Shown: positions 1 through 9,310 of the stretch, piece by piece
Position numbering within the stretch: the stretch's first letter is position 1
Layout of the letters: each line of letters begins with the position of its first letter
Assembly (NCBI GenBank): GCA_027078745.1
Contig: JALWWO010000010.1
Coordinates: 79,758 to 143,757 of the forward strand
Source of the DNA: Chromatiaceae bacterium
GTDB lineage: Bacteria > Pseudomonadota > Gammaproteobacteria > Chromatiales > Chromatiaceae
Reading direction: 5' to 3'
Length of the DNA: 64,000 nucleotides
Made by a program: the position numbers and the translations under genes
Notes under the pieces: model-generated
The model's input: only the letters and a program-made list of their open reading frames with translations
Told to the model about the DNA's origin: nothing
The model's database searches: none

Positions 1-134
1 GGGGCAATCATCTGTGCGCCATGGCGATGTGCGAAAATTCTACACCTTGCCCAGAAGAACAACCGATTGCCCAAGCCGGTGCCTCGGGCGAATTTAGGTT
101 GGCAGTATAATTTCAATTTCTGTTCCTTGATCAA
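1..134 (-). CDS. Partial gene start, GLGN-motif (fucosyltransferase-like) protein
   Basis: The first 44 or so codons of a gene that leaves the window at position 1. The frame is open from a TTG at 134-132. An AGGTGGGG stretch lies 7-14 bases upstream and there is no ATG in frame. The translation contains ARGTGLGNRLFFWARCRIFA, which resembles the N-terminal donor-binding signature (GGLGNQ-F type) of GT11 fucosyltransferase-like proteins. It begins 13 bases after the pppA stop and on the same strand, so it could be co-transcribed with the T6SS arm although no functional link is evident. The start codon and the family are inference from a short stretch. Confidence 0.45.
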   Translation of the reverse strand, partial: MIKEQKLKLYCQPKFARGTGLGNRLFFWARCRIFAHRHGAQMIA

Positions 135-147
135 TCTCTCGCCCCAC

Positions 148-918
148 CTAGATCTTGATGGTTTTCAAACTGCGGGTTTTCGTTTCTTCCGGTGCTCGCA
201 CGTCTACAACGATCACGGTGAGATTGTCCCGACAGGGGCGTTTTAGGGCCGTTTCCATCAATCGATCGCAGTTTTCCTGACAATCGCCTGTGGCGAGGAT
301 TTCAGCGATTTCCTCATCGTAGAGTTCCTTAGTCAAACCGTCCGTGCAGAGCAGGAATTTGTCCCCCGGCGCAAGGCTGTAGGCGAGGGCATCGATTTCT
401 AGGGACTCATCCTGACCGATCGCCCGATAGATCACATTGGCATGAGGATGATATCTGGCTTCCTCAACGGAGAGCTGACCACGGGCGACCAGTTCTTCTA
501 CCTGACTGTGATCTCGAGTCAGTCGCGAGAGGCGACCTCGTCGAAATCCATAGATCCGGCTATCGCCTGCCCATAAGCAAACCCCCTGCTTGCCGGTAGC
601 TACCAATGCAGCAACTGTACTGCCGATGACTGCACCCGAACCTAATTGCCTCGCTGCTTGCACCAGTTCCAAGTTAACGGATAGAAGCCGCTGCCGCACG
701 GCTTCCACGGGGTTCTCCCAGCAGGGTTCCAAAGAGAGCGAAGCCACAGCGTCCACAATCGCTTGGCTGGCCACATCGCCCCGCTGATGACCGCCCACGC
801 CATCTGCGACGAGCCAAACGCCCCGTTCTGGCAGGGAAAGATAGGCATCCTGGTTGATCTCTCGCAGATTTCCCGGATGGGTGCAGCCGGCTGAGGCAAA
901 AGAGAACATGTTATTCAT
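148..918 (-). CDS. pppA: PP2C-type protein phosphatase of T6SS (PppA)
   Basis: A PPM/PP2C serine/threonine phosphatase of about 256 residues. In characterised T6SSs PppA reverses phosphorylation of the FHA protein by the kinase PpkA and so switches secretion off. Visible metal-binding motifs are NQDAYL, VADGVGGH, LCTDGL and RDNLTVIVVD, the usual order for the fold. The chosen ATG at 918 overlaps the tagF stop as ATGA. An upstream in-frame ATG at 939 would overlap tagF by 25 bases and is less likely. There is no signal peptide, so it is cytoplasmic. It is the last T6SS gene of the minus-strand arm. No PpkA kinase is present in this window, so its partner must lie elsewhere or be missing. Confidence 0.9.
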   Translation of the reverse strand: MNNMFSFASAGCTHPGNLREINQDAYLSLPERGVWLVADGVGGHQRGDVASQAIVDAVASLSLEPCWENPVEAVRQRLLSVNLELVQAARQLGSGAVIGSTVAALVATGKQGVCLWAGDSRIYGFRRGRLSRLTRDHSQVEELVARGQLSVEEARYHPHANVIYRAIGQDESLEIDALAYSLAPGDKFLLCTDGLTKELYDEEIAEILATGDCQENCDRLMETALKRPCRDNLTVIVVDVRAPEETKTRSLKTIKI

Positions 919-1598
919 CCGAAAGGGGAACCAGTCCATAGAAGCGTTGTAAACGTGTCAGGCGGAGGCAATCCCCGGTACAGGCGCGCGTTGGGCCAGA
1001 CCTGGACAGAACCTCCGGTCCACCAGAAAGAGAAATCCCCATAGCGTTGAAAAGCCAACTCCTCTGCGAGGAGGCTGGGCCCCATCGCTGCATCCTCTGG
1101 TTTGGAAAATCGCAGTATCAGTGTGTCGGATTCCTGCGGCTCATAGGCGATTGGATGAGTCGGGGCAAGCATCGGTGGCCCGAGATCGCGCAGACGATCC
1201 TGCAAAGCATCGGCAGGCAGGGTTTCCTCTAGGGCCTGCAGGAGCAGGGATTCCAGCTGCTGAAACCAAGAGATTTGGGCGGCGATCTGAAAGAGACTCT
1301 GTTGTTCCGAGATGCCGAGAGCCGCTGTCAGGGGAAAATAGCGGCCTACCCGATCCACGCTCGGCAGCAGCACCCCGACCCAAGCGGATTTCCCGCAGAG
1401 CCCTGGCCGCAGGCAAAAGCGCCAGAGAGGTGCAGTGAGGTAACAGTCCAGCCAATTCTGCTCCCTCAATTGATCCTGACTCGCCGCGATGCCTGCCTGC
1501 AACCATTGATCCCAGGGCACAGTAAAGCTCAGGGGCAGATCCCGACGCAGGAAATCCCCGTGGCTGGGAAGTTTGCCGAAGAAGCCAAGGGTATTCAT
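915..1598 (-). CDS. tagF: T6SS-associated protein TagF
   Basis: A protein of 227 residues whose N-terminus (GFFGKLPSHGDFLRRDLP) is the hallmark of TagF/ImpM proteins. Family members act as post-translational repressors of T6SS assembly, sometimes fused to the PppA phosphatase. Here TagF and PppA are separate and adjacent. The ATG at 1598-1596 follows the tssM stop as TGATG. A GTG one codon upstream (1601) would give a GTGA overlap and cannot be excluded. The coupling argues for translation together with tssM and pppA. Confidence 0.9.
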   Translation of the reverse strand: MNTLGFFGKLPSHGDFLRRDLPLSFTVPWDQWLQAGIAASQDQLREQNWLDCYLTAPLWRFCLRPGLCGKSAWVGVLLPSVDRVGRYFPLTAALGISEQQSLFQIAAQISWFQQLESLLLQALEETLPADALQDRLRDLGPPMLAPTHPIAYEPQESDTLILRFSKPEDAAMGPSLLAEELAFQRYGDFSFWWTGGSVQVWPNARLYRGLPPPDTFTTLLWTGSPFG

Positions 1599-4500
1599 CA
1601 CAACTGATCCGGACAGCGAAAGCCTGTCAAGTCCTGCAGGCCGAAGGGATTGAGGACGCTGAAAGCGCGCACTTCAAAGCTGTGACTGAACTCACCCACC
1701 CGAATGCGGGTGCGGAAGCGGTCTGCACCCGGGCGCAGGCGGCCGGGATTCACCATACGATAGAACGCCCATTGGCCTGTTCGCCGCGTTTCATAGGATT
1801 GGCCTTCTCGATCGGTCACTTCCAGAGTCAGAAAGCCCGAGGGATTGGGCCCAGGCCAGCGGCCATCCACAGGTGCAGGTTGGTCCGTGATGAAGCGGAG
1901 TTCCTGTCCCCCAAAGCGGATGATCAGGGTTTTGGAAGCCGGATCTAAACGGCGGGGGATGAGGGAGAAGCGTAGGTCCGGAAGCTTACCGCCCTCGGGA
2001 AAGAACGCCTGCTGAATGGCTTGAGCTTGCTCGAAGGTTGCCAAGGATTGATCGGAGAACCCCAAGCTCTGCTTAGCCTTTTTGCGCCATCGCCAGGGAT
2101 GCCGGCTGGTATCCACATAGGGGGCGAGCTGCTCTTGAAAAAAACTGTCCAGCAAGCCTTCCTTGGCGAAGAGTCGCCCGAAATCATAGACGCTGATCTC
2201 CCGACGGCTGCGGGAAAAGGGATAGCGACCCTTGGAAAGTCGGTAGCACAGGGGGCGCACGCTGGATTGGTAGATGCCATTGATCCGCTCCCCCGCATCC
2301 CCCAGGGCCACCGCTTGGGCGTTGGCGGCGACCTGCCGCAGCCAGCGCCGCACCGGATCCGGGGAACGGGCGGCTTCCGTGCGCAGGCGCTGAAAGATGT
2401 CCCGTTCGCGGAAGGGATTTTCCGAGAAACCGCTCTCCGGTTCGATGGCAGAGAGCTGGCTATAGAGATCGCTCAGCAGGCGTTGAATGTCCTCTAGAGA
2501 AACGCTGCCCGAACCGTCCACCAGACGGGTCAGGGGCGCGAAATGATATTCCACTCGCTTGGGGGGAAAGCTGGTGCTATCCAGCTCACCGCTCCGCTGG
2601 GCCTCACCGATGAGACGGGAAAGATAAGGGTTTTTGCGCCGCAAGTCCTCCAAAGCGATTTTTCCTATCGCACCGGTACCTTTGGGCAGACGCGCCAATT
2701 TCGTGTTGGTGTTCAGAGTATCCAACACCCGTTTCAAGGGGGAATCCGGCCGAATCAGCTGGGCCACCTTTTCCGTGGCCTCCCGCACAGTGGTGAAAGC
2801 ACGGAGATTGAGCTGGCTCAAGAGATTATCCCAGCGCAGGATATATTCATCGATATAGAGGTCCAGCACGGATTCTTCCAAGTCCTCGAACTGTCCGGCG
2901 ATCACCGGAGTGGGTTTGCCGTAGACCCAGGATTCCTTCCGCGCCCGCTGGATCAGTTGCAGGCTTTGGGGCTGAAAGAGCTGATAGAAGCCCCGATAGG
3001 TGAACAGAGCGGGGATTTCTAAGGATTTGGGATCCCTCAGGTCAAACACAGTCTCCGCATTGCGTCCGGCGATGTCCTGGATAGTCAGGGGCGCGGCTTC
3101 TCGCACGGCGGGCACGAGTTTCAAACGGCCGTAGACCAGCTCTGCCAAGGGCTGTTGCTCCAATTGCTCCCGCACCGCTCTGACCAACAGGCGGTTGGGT
3201 GCGATGGGCTCCAGATCTTGTTCCAGCAGGTAAGCGAGATGTCGGCTCAGCCTGGCAGGGATCGCTGAATTGGGGTAGCGCTGTTTCCAATCCGCCTTCG
3301 CCCAGACCAGTAGAGATTCCTTCTCCAGATGCTCGGGCTCCGCCAGCATGAGATAGCGCTTGAGCAGCTCATAGCTCTGAGAAGGGTCTTCCAGAGAATG
3401 CGCAAGGCGCTCTTCCAGCTGGGAAGCGAGGCCGGGCACCAGCAAGGCGTTGAGGGCGCGCACATAGGCGCCCCGAACTTGGGCTTGGATTTCCTCTCCC
3501 CGATAGAGACCCAAGCGCATGCTGAGGTCGGTGGACTGGCTGGGCTGCACCTGATCCAGCATCCCGCGCAAGGCATCGAGACGGGGCAGAATCTCCTCAT
3601 AGGCGAGGGCAGAGGAAATCTTGTTCTCCGCGATCAGGGTTTCATAGCGCTGCAACTGAGATGCCAATTCCGTGAGGAGTGCCCGATTGTTCGCGTAGCT
3701 CGCTGCCCAGGCCAGGGCGAACAATAGGGTGGTCAGGGCGATCAGCGCATAGGCACCCCACTGCATCCAGGCCCGCAACCGCTCTGCCCGGCGATCTGAG
3801 CCCGCCAAAGCTTGTTCCTGAAAGATCACGCGCCGGAGCAGATCGCCGAGAAAATAGCTCTTGCCCCGACTGCCTGCCAGCACGGATCGGCGATCCTGTC
3901 CCAACGATTCCGCCAGATTGCCCAAAATGCGATCGATGGGCGTACCCTCTTGGGTGCCGCTGGAGAAATAGACGCCCCGCAATCGCACCGGCTGTTCAAA
4001 GCGGGAACCTTGGAAGATCCCTCGGAGGAAGCGTTCCAGCGGGTCTTGCAGGGCTGCGAATTGCTGGGGGAACCCCAGAATCAGCGCCCGGCGCTGGGGG
4101 TCTCGCTCGGCGATCAACCGGTCGTTGCGCCGACCATAGAGCCGTTGGAGCAGCAGTTCGAATTCCGGCGCAAAGCGGGCCGCATAGTCCGGCGGCTCCC
4201 GAAACAGGGGGAAGGTCGCGCCCCAGACTTGCTGGCGTTCCTCCCGTCCCAGATCCTCGAAGAACTCCAGGAAACCGGCGAGCAAATCCGCCTTGGTGAA
4301 GAGCAGATAGACGGGTAAAGAGATACCGATCCGCTGCAGTAATTCCTGCAAGCGCTTGCGGATGGCGCGGCAGTGGCGTGCCAAGCCTTCTTCGTCCAAA
4401 GTGAGGAGATCCGCGATGCTGAAGGCGAGGATCACCCCGTTGAGGGGTTGCCGCCGCCGGTACTTTTTGAGCAGATCGAGAAAGCTGAACCAGGCGGCCT

Positions 4501-5101
4501 GATCCACCGCCGCCTCGCTGTCCTGGGTGGTGTAGCGTCCGGCAGTGTCCAGCAGCACCGCTTCATCGGAGATCCACCAGTCGCAATTGCGGGTGCCCCC
4601 GACTCCCTGAAAGGACTGCTGGCCCAAGCGATCTGCTAGGGGAAAATCGAGGCCGGCGTTCGCCAAGGCGGTGGTCTTGCCGCAGCCCGGGGGACCGATG
4701 ATGAGATACCAGGGCAGTTCGTAGAGACTCGCCGCCTTGCGTCCCTTCTCCCGAGGGCGGCGCAACAGTTCGACCGCCTGTTCAAATCGTTCCCTCAGGA
4801 TTTCCTGCTCTTCGGAAACTGCGTCCGCCGGTTGTTCCTTCTCCTCGGCGGGGATGGCAGCGAGATCCGAAATCATTTGCTGTTCCTTCCGCCGAGTGCG
4901 CCAGAGCTGAAACAACAGGACCAGCAACCAGCAGACCAGGACCAGCAGAATGGCGGCGATCCGAGCGGAAACGGAGGCGAGCACCGGTTGATCGGCGATG
5001 GCGATCAGGGGGCCCAAAAGCCAGATGATCAGGGCGAGAGCACCGAGACCCAGGGCAGAGAGGAACCAACGGTTGCGAAAGAAACGTAAGAGGTTGCGCA
5101 C
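1598..5101 (-). CDS. tssM: T6SS inner-membrane protein TssM (IcmF)
   Basis: A 1167-residue protein of normal length for TssM/IcmF, the large subunit of the TssJLM membrane complex that anchors the T6SS baseplate. Two hydrophobic segments at about residues 13-36 and 47-66 precede a cytoplasmic NTPase domain with Walker A GPPGCGKT (136-143) and DTAG (185-188). A third membrane segment near residue 450 leads to the large periplasmic part. The Walker A motif is intact; it is degenerate in some homologues. The gene lies 1 base after tssL in transcription order and overlaps tagF. The partner lipoprotein TssJ is not encoded in this cluster. Confidence 0.95.
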   Translation of the reverse strand: MRNLLRFFRNRWFLSALGLGALALIIWLLGPLIAIADQPVLASVSARIAAILLVLVCWLLVLLFQLWRTRRKEQQMISDLAAIPAEEKEQPADAVSEEQEILRERFEQAVELLRRPREKGRKAASLYELPWYLIIGPPGCGKTTALANAGLDFPLADRLGQQSFQGVGGTRNCDWWISDEAVLLDTAGRYTTQDSEAAVDQAAWFSFLDLLKKYRRRQPLNGVILAFSIADLLTLDEEGLARHCRAIRKRLQELLQRIGISLPVYLLFTKADLLAGFLEFFEDLGREERQQVWGATFPLFREPPDYAARFAPEFELLLQRLYGRRNDRLIAERDPQRRALILGFPQQFAALQDPLERFLRGIFQGSRFEQPVRLRGVYFSSGTQEGTPIDRILGNLAESLGQDRRSVLAGSRGKSYFLGDLLRRVIFQEQALAGSDRRAERLRAWMQWGAYALIALTTLLFALAWAASYANNRALLTELASQLQRYETLIAENKISSALAYEEILPRLDALRGMLDQVQPSQSTDLSMRLGLYRGEEIQAQVRGAYVRALNALLVPGLASQLEERLAHSLEDPSQSYELLKRYLMLAEPEHLEKESLLVWAKADWKQRYPNSAIPARLSRHLAYLLEQDLEPIAPNRLLVRAVREQLEQQPLAELVYGRLKLVPAVREAAPLTIQDIAGRNAETVFDLRDPKSLEIPALFTYRGFYQLFQPQSLQLIQRARKESWVYGKPTPVIAGQFEDLEESVLDLYIDEYILRWDNLLSQLNLRAFTTVREATEKVAQLIRPDSPLKRVLDTLNTNTKLARLPKGTGAIGKIALEDLRRKNPYLSRLIGEAQRSGELDSTSFPPKRVEYHFAPLTRLVDGSGSVSLEDIQRLLSDLYSQLSAIEPESGFSENPFRERDIFQRLRTEAARSPDPVRRWLRQVAANAQAVALGDAGERINGIYQSSVRPLCYRLSKGRYPFSRSRREISVYDFGRLFAKEGLLDSFFQEQLAPYVDTSRHPWRWRKKAKQSLGFSDQSLATFEQAQAIQQAFFPEGGKLPDLRFSLIPRRLDPASKTLIIRFGGQELRFITDQPAPVDGRWPGPNPSGFLTLEVTDREGQSYETRRTGQWAFYRMVNPGRLRPGADRFRTRIRVGEFSHSFEVRAFSVLNPFGLQDLTGFRCPDQL

Positions 5102-6442
5102 TTAGAGGGATTCCCGTTCGTAGACGATGATTTCCACTCGCCGATTGCGGGCGCGATGAGCCTTGGTATCGTTGGGTACCAGGGGTTCTGTATCTGCCCG
5201 ACCTTCCGGAATCATGCGCTTGGGATCGCGCATATATTTGGCCAGCTCATTCATCACATTGCGGGCGCGGGCTAGGGACAGTTCCCAATTGGAAGGGAAC
5301 GACAACGTGCGGATGGGCACATTGTCGCTGTGCCCCACCACCAACACCCGGCCTTCCACCTGATCGATGGCCTTGGCGATGCGCTCCAAGATCGGGAGGA
5401 AGCGCGGGGCGATCTTGGCGCTACCAGATCGAAACAGGGTGTCGGAATTGAAGCGGATGAGAGAGGTTAATCCCTCTTGCTGCACATGCAACAGGCCGAG
5501 CTCGATCTCCGGTTGCAAGAGTTCCTGAAGATGGAGCTTGGAAACCGGTTCCGGCGGGAGGGGCGGCGGTGATTCTTCTGACGGCAATGTTTCCTGCACC
5601 AGATTGCTGGTCAGAATAGGAAGGCGCTGTCGTTCAAGCCGAGAGAGCTTGGCGAAGACTGGATCCGCCGCTTGGCTCAGGGCGATGAAGAAGCCGAGAT
5701 AGAGGCTCGCGAGCAGCGCAGTTGCGAGCGCTGCCAACACCCACAGGGGCAGATAGCTGGTGATGCGGCGGGCGCCGCTTTCCACCCCGCGCCAATGGGG
5801 GGAGAGGCTGCGCTCCGGTGCTCCCCGCTGGGCCCGCAGGACGCGGAACAAATCATCGATGACCTCCGCCAAGCGCGCTTGCCCCCGATCCAGTACATGA
5901 TATTTCCCTTCAAAACCCAGCACCAGACAGGCGAAGAGGAGTTCCAGCAGGAAGAGATTGCGTCCGGGCTGTTGCTTCGCCCGATCCAAGATGGCGAAGA
6001 ATCGATCCCCACCCCAGGTCTCGTTGAATAAAGTGCTCAACAGACTTTCTTTCCGCCATGGGCTCTGCTCACCCCAGGGGGTATTCAACACCGCCTCATC
6101 CACAAAGGTGCAGAGGGCATAGCGGGCGTCCGGCAATAAGGCAGCCGCTGATTCCCCCGCCCGCCGAACCTGCTGATCGAAGGCGGCTAGGTCTTTCAGG
6201 AACTGGGCGCGCAGGCCATAGATATCTTCCCAAGTGGCGGTGTTGCGGATCCGAGTAGCCCGGAAGAGCAGGGGTAACGCCGCTTCCACCAGAGGATTCC
6301 AGCGGTTTAGCTGCACAGGCAACGGCGCTACCGGGGCTTCCGGTGTGGAAGCCCGCAGGTTGCGGAGATCCTCGGCCTCACCCGAGCGGGGGCGGAATCC
6401 CGGTCGGGGACGGATCAGGGTTTTGTCTAGGTCGTCGGACAT
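5102..6442 (-). CDS. tssL: T6SS protein TssL with C-terminal OmpA domain
   Basis: A 446-residue TssL (DotU-like) protein. A cytoplasmic helical domain (residues 50-215) precedes one membrane segment (about 231-255). It ends in a periplasmic OmpA/MotB-like peptidoglycan-binding domain, recognisable from VVGHSDN (370-374) and NWELSLARA (385-393). This is the extended form, which anchors the T6SS membrane complex to the cell wall itself instead of using a separate TagL. The start at 6442 is chosen because GAGGTG lies six bases upstream and the codon sits 7 bases beyond the tssK stop. An upstream ATG at 6496 would overlap tssK by 47 bases. Confidence 0.93.
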   Translation of the reverse strand: MSDDLDKTLIRPRPGFRPRSGEAEDLRNLRASTPEAPVAPLPVQLNRWNPLVEAALPLLFRATRIRNTATWEDIYGLRAQFLKDLAAFDQQVRRAGESAAALLPDARYALCTFVDEAVLNTPWGEQSPWRKESLLSTLFNETWGGDRFFAILDRAKQQPGRNLFLLELLFACLVLGFEGKYHVLDRGQARLAEVIDDLFRVLRAQRGAPERSLSPHWRGVESGARRITSYLPLWVLAALATALLASLYLGFFIALSQAADPVFAKLSRLERQRLPILTSNLVQETLPSEESPPPLPPEPVSKLHLQELLQPEIELGLLHVQQEGLTSLIRFNSDTLFRSGSAKIAPRFLPILERIAKAIDQVEGRVLVVGHSDNVPIRTLSFPSNWELSLARARNVMNELAKYMRDPKRMIPEGRADTEPLVPNDTKAHRARNRRVEIIVYERESL

Positions 6443-6449
6443 GAGCACC

Positions 6450-7778
6450 TCATTCCCGAATCGCCCAAAATTCCATCTGCATGCCTGGAAATTCACCGCT
6501 CACATGGATAGCGAATCCGCCGGAATGATGCAGTTGTTTCCAGTATTCGCTGCTGCGGTCGAGCTCAAAGTAGACGGAACCGCTTCGGAAAGGCAGCTGG
6601 CGGGGCGCCACGGGCAGGGGGCGAAGTAAGATGCCGGGAAGCGCCAAATTCACCAAATCTCGGATCTTTTCCACCGGTCCAATCTTGACCTGGGTGGGAA
6701 AGATTCGGCGCAGCTCTTCCACAGACATGTCCGCGCGCACCACCAGAATAAAGCTGGCATCCACCAAGAGCTTGCGATCGAAGACCGCCGCCACCCGTAC
6801 CCCATACTTGCGTTCCTGCAGGGGGATGGGGATGGCGTTGCGATCCAACACCATGCTGAGGGAGTGGCGCAAGCTGCGCAGGACAGGCTCGAAGCTGGCC
6901 TGTAAATTCTCGTGATCATAGGGAGGAAAGGTTCCTGGGCGCTTCTCCGGCATGAAGGTGGATAATTCTCCCGCCATCGCCAAAAAACTGCGGAACAAGA
7001 CTTCCGGATGGAGTTGGGGCAGTTCCCGATAATGGGTCATGAGGGGTAAAAACCGGTTCACCACCTGGAGCAGCAGGAAATCCGAGAGCTCTGCATTGCC
7101 CCCTCGCCCTGCTTCCGCTACGCGATCGGCGAGGGCTTCGCTGCGATGGCGCAGCAGCCGCGTCATTTCTTCCAGATAGCCTTGTAGCTTAGGCGCAGCT
7201 TGACACTGTATCACTGTGGGCACAAAGGCATCATCCAGCACGATTTCCCGATTGCTCCGGCTTTCGAGCACGCGCGCTATGGGAATGCAGCTGTATTCCC
7301 CCCGATCCTCTTCTTCGCTGAGGAGGCGCAGATTCAATCCGGACACTTGAAGGGTCGCGGTGCCGCCGTCCGGTCTGCTGATGTCTCGGACTTCCACTTC
7401 TCGCGCCCGCTGCCGCGCTGGGATCAGCAGGTTGTCCTCCGCCACCTCCGGCAGGTTCTCCCGCTGGATGGGCAACCCTAGATAGAGAGTCAGTTGATGC
7501 GCGTTTTCGGGAATGTCCAGGGCGGGAGGGGGGAAATCCTGATCCGGCAGAGAAAAGGGGGTGCCGTCGGGAAAAATGCCTCGGGCCTGGGCCAGGGCGA
7601 TCTTTCCCGCGCTCAGCTGTGCTTCGTCTAAGCGCAGCGCGGACAGCCCCCAGCCGAATGGGGTCAGGGATTCGCAACGTCCCTGCACCCAGCGCTCCAG
7701 ATGGCGCTGCTGCTGTTGAAAGTGCTGAGGCTGGAGGAACATGCCTTCCGACCAAACGACGCGACCATACCAGGACAT
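6450..7778 (-). CDS. tssK: T6SS baseplate protein TssK
   Basis: A 442-residue TssK protein (ImpJ/VasE family). The N-terminus VVWSEGMFLQPQHFQQQ is characteristic. TssK trimers link the TssF/TssG baseplate wedges to the TssL-TssM membrane complex. No membrane segment is evident, as expected for a cytoplasmic protein. It sits between fha and tssL in the same direction with short spacers (15 and 7 bases). TssF and TssG, its direct baseplate partners, are not in the window. Confidence 0.94.
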   Translation of the reverse strand: MSWYGRVVWSEGMFLQPQHFQQQQRHLERWVQGRCESLTPFGWGLSALRLDEAQLSAGKIALAQARGIFPDGTPFSLPDQDFPPPALDIPENAHQLTLYLGLPIQRENLPEVAEDNLLIPARQRAREVEVRDISRPDGGTATLQVSGLNLRLLSEEEDRGEYSCIPIARVLESRSNREIVLDDAFVPTVIQCQAAPKLQGYLEEMTRLLRHRSEALADRVAEAGRGGNAELSDFLLLQVVNRFLPLMTHYRELPQLHPEVLFRSFLAMAGELSTFMPEKRPGTFPPYDHENLQASFEPVLRSLRHSLSMVLDRNAIPIPLQERKYGVRVAAVFDRKLLVDASFILVVRADMSVEELRRIFPTQVKIGPVEKIRDLVNLALPGILLRPLPVAPRQLPFRSGSVYFELDRSSEYWKQLHHSGGFAIHVSGEFPGMQMEFWAIRE

Positions 7779-7793
7779 AGGCGATTTCCGAAG

Positions 7794-9200
7794 CTAGGAC
7801 TTCTTCTTGTGCTGGGCGAGCTGGGCTTCATAAACCCGCACGAAATGGGCTCCAAAGATACCATGAAAGTCATCCTCTGCCTTTTCCTGAATCTGTTTGT
7901 AATAGGTCTTGTAAAACGCCCAGTGGGCATCTCCGAACAGACGGCGTTTTTTCTCCGGGCTGGCCTGATAAGCCACTTCCACGGCTTCCGGGGAAAATTC
8001 CTGTAGCAACGCTTGAAAAGCGGCTTTTACACCGGCGATGAGGGCGAGCTCATGTCCTGCTAAGTCTTCAAAGGCTTCCTGAAAGGCTGCTTCCGCGTCC
8101 AAGAACCCCGGCGGCGGATCCAGGAAAAGTTGCCGGAGGGCGTGATCTGGGTCCAAGGTAAATTTCAGAGGATTGTTGTTAGCGGGTTGCACGGTGGTTT
8201 GCGCGGTGCGGAAGCCCTCTTTAATGGTGCGCCGCCCTTTGAGCAGTTCCAACGTGCCCTGCGTGATCAAGCGCAGCAACTGCCCGAGGCGGCGTAGGAA
8301 TTCTTGTTGAGCTTTCGGGGAGAGTTCCCGGGGGGGCAGCCCAAGGCCTTCCCAGAAGGCCTGGAGGAGAGGGGATTCCTCTTGGGATTGAGGGGGCGCT
8401 TGGGCATCAGAACGCGATTGATCCGCCTGGGCTTTAACGGACGGAGAATGCGCTGGTGTGGGAGCTGGCGGGGGTTCTGGCGGACTGGGCATCGGTTCAG
8501 CCGCGAACGATGCGGTCACAGCAGTTGAATTTGACCCAGCCAGGGGTTCCGGTTGGTTCTCATCAACATGCAGATCTTCCCCTTCTTCGCCCCACCAATC
8601 TTCCGGCAGAATTTCTTTCACCGGAGGAGGCACAGCCGCTTCGATGATCTGGGGTTTGGCTTCTGACGGGCGGAAGTGCTGCTGATCTGCCGCCAGATGG
8701 TCGCTTTGACTCGCACCCATGCCCGCATCGGATACACCGGGCATCCCAGGTTCCAGCTGCGGTCCTGCGCCCGCCGGAGGTTCGTAGGGCTGGGCGATGA
8801 ATTCTCCAGAGTTGGATTCCGGAGACTCAATTTGCGGTTCAGAGAGTAGGGATTCCTCCGAGACTCGTGTTGCGTCTTCTTCTAAGAGCGCGACTTGAAT
8901 TTCATAGTCGCCGATGTAGAGGAGATCCCCAGGATGCAGCAGCTGACGTTCCCCCTTGGGCAGAGGAACTTCCAATTGATTGAGAAAGGTGCCGTTAGTG
9001 CTCTGATCCTCGATGAAGTATTGGCCCTGTTCATAGTGAATGCGAGCGTGATGGTTGGAGATAATGCGTTCGGGATCGGGCAGCACCCAATCGTTATCCC
9101 GTGCTCGCCCGATGCTGCCTCCGCGCAGGCGGAATAAAGCTTGGGCGTCCGATCCGAGACTAGGCGCTTGGGCGCTGGAGATCCTGAGTTGTAAATACAT
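7794..9200 (-). CDS. fha: T6SS FHA-domain protein (Fha/TagH)
   Basis: A 468-residue protein. An N-terminal FHA domain (about 1-110) is shown by GSIGRARDNDWVL, SNHHARI and DQSTNGTFLN. A long low-complexity Pro/Glu/Ala linker (about 115-270) precedes the C-terminal TagH/ImpI domain (about 275-460). FHA domains bind phosphothreonine. In T6SSs with the PpkA/PppA switch, Fha is the phosphorylated scaffold that triggers assembly. It is the first gene of the minus arm and diverges from tssA. The start codon has no good Shine-Dalgarno sequence and is preceded by a perfect tandem 14-bp repeat. Confidence 0.9.
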   Translation of the reverse strand: MYLQLRISSAQAPSLGSDAQALFRLRGGSIGRARDNDWVLPDPERIISNHHARIHYEQGQYFIEDQSTNGTFLNQLEVPLPKGERQLLHPGDLLYIGDYEIQVALLEEDATRVSEESLLSEPQIESPESNSGEFIAQPYEPPAGAGPQLEPGMPGVSDAGMGASQSDHLAADQQHFRPSEAKPQIIEAAVPPPVKEILPEDWWGEEGEDLHVDENQPEPLAGSNSTAVTASFAAEPMPSPPEPPPAPTPAHSPSVKAQADQSRSDAQAPPQSQEESPLLQAFWEGLGLPPRELSPKAQQEFLRRLGQLLRLITQGTLELLKGRRTIKEGFRTAQTTVQPANNNPLKFTLDPDHALRQLFLDPPPGFLDAEAAFQEAFEDLAGHELALIAGVKAAFQALLQEFSPEAVEVAYQASPEKKRRLFGDAHWAFYKTYYKQIQEKAEDDFHGIFGAHFVRVYEAQLAQHKKKS

Positions 9201-9202
9201 TG

Positions 9203-9230
9203 TTTTGAAGTCTCAGTTTTGAAGTCTCAG
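9203..9230. repeat. Tandem 14-bp direct repeat in the fha leader
   Basis: Two perfect adjacent copies of TTTTGAAGTCTCAG at 9203-9216 and 9217-9230, ending two bases before the fha start codon on the minus strand. They occupy the place where a ribosome-binding site would normally be, in the intergenic space between the divergent T6SS arms. They could be a binding site pair, a leader RNA element or a simple duplication. Only the repeat itself is seen directly. Confidence 0.75.
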
Positions 9231-9310
9231 AAGAATCATCTTGTAGTTTTGCAACCTTCTAGTAAGCTTAAAAGGATTCAACCTCTCTTCTCTTGCGATG
9301 GAATCGAGGC

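Noticed and set aside
3679..4318. Long plus-strand frames opposite tssM
   Set aside because: Arg/Pro-rich shadow frames on the reverse of a conserved T6SS gene, with no ribosome-binding sites.
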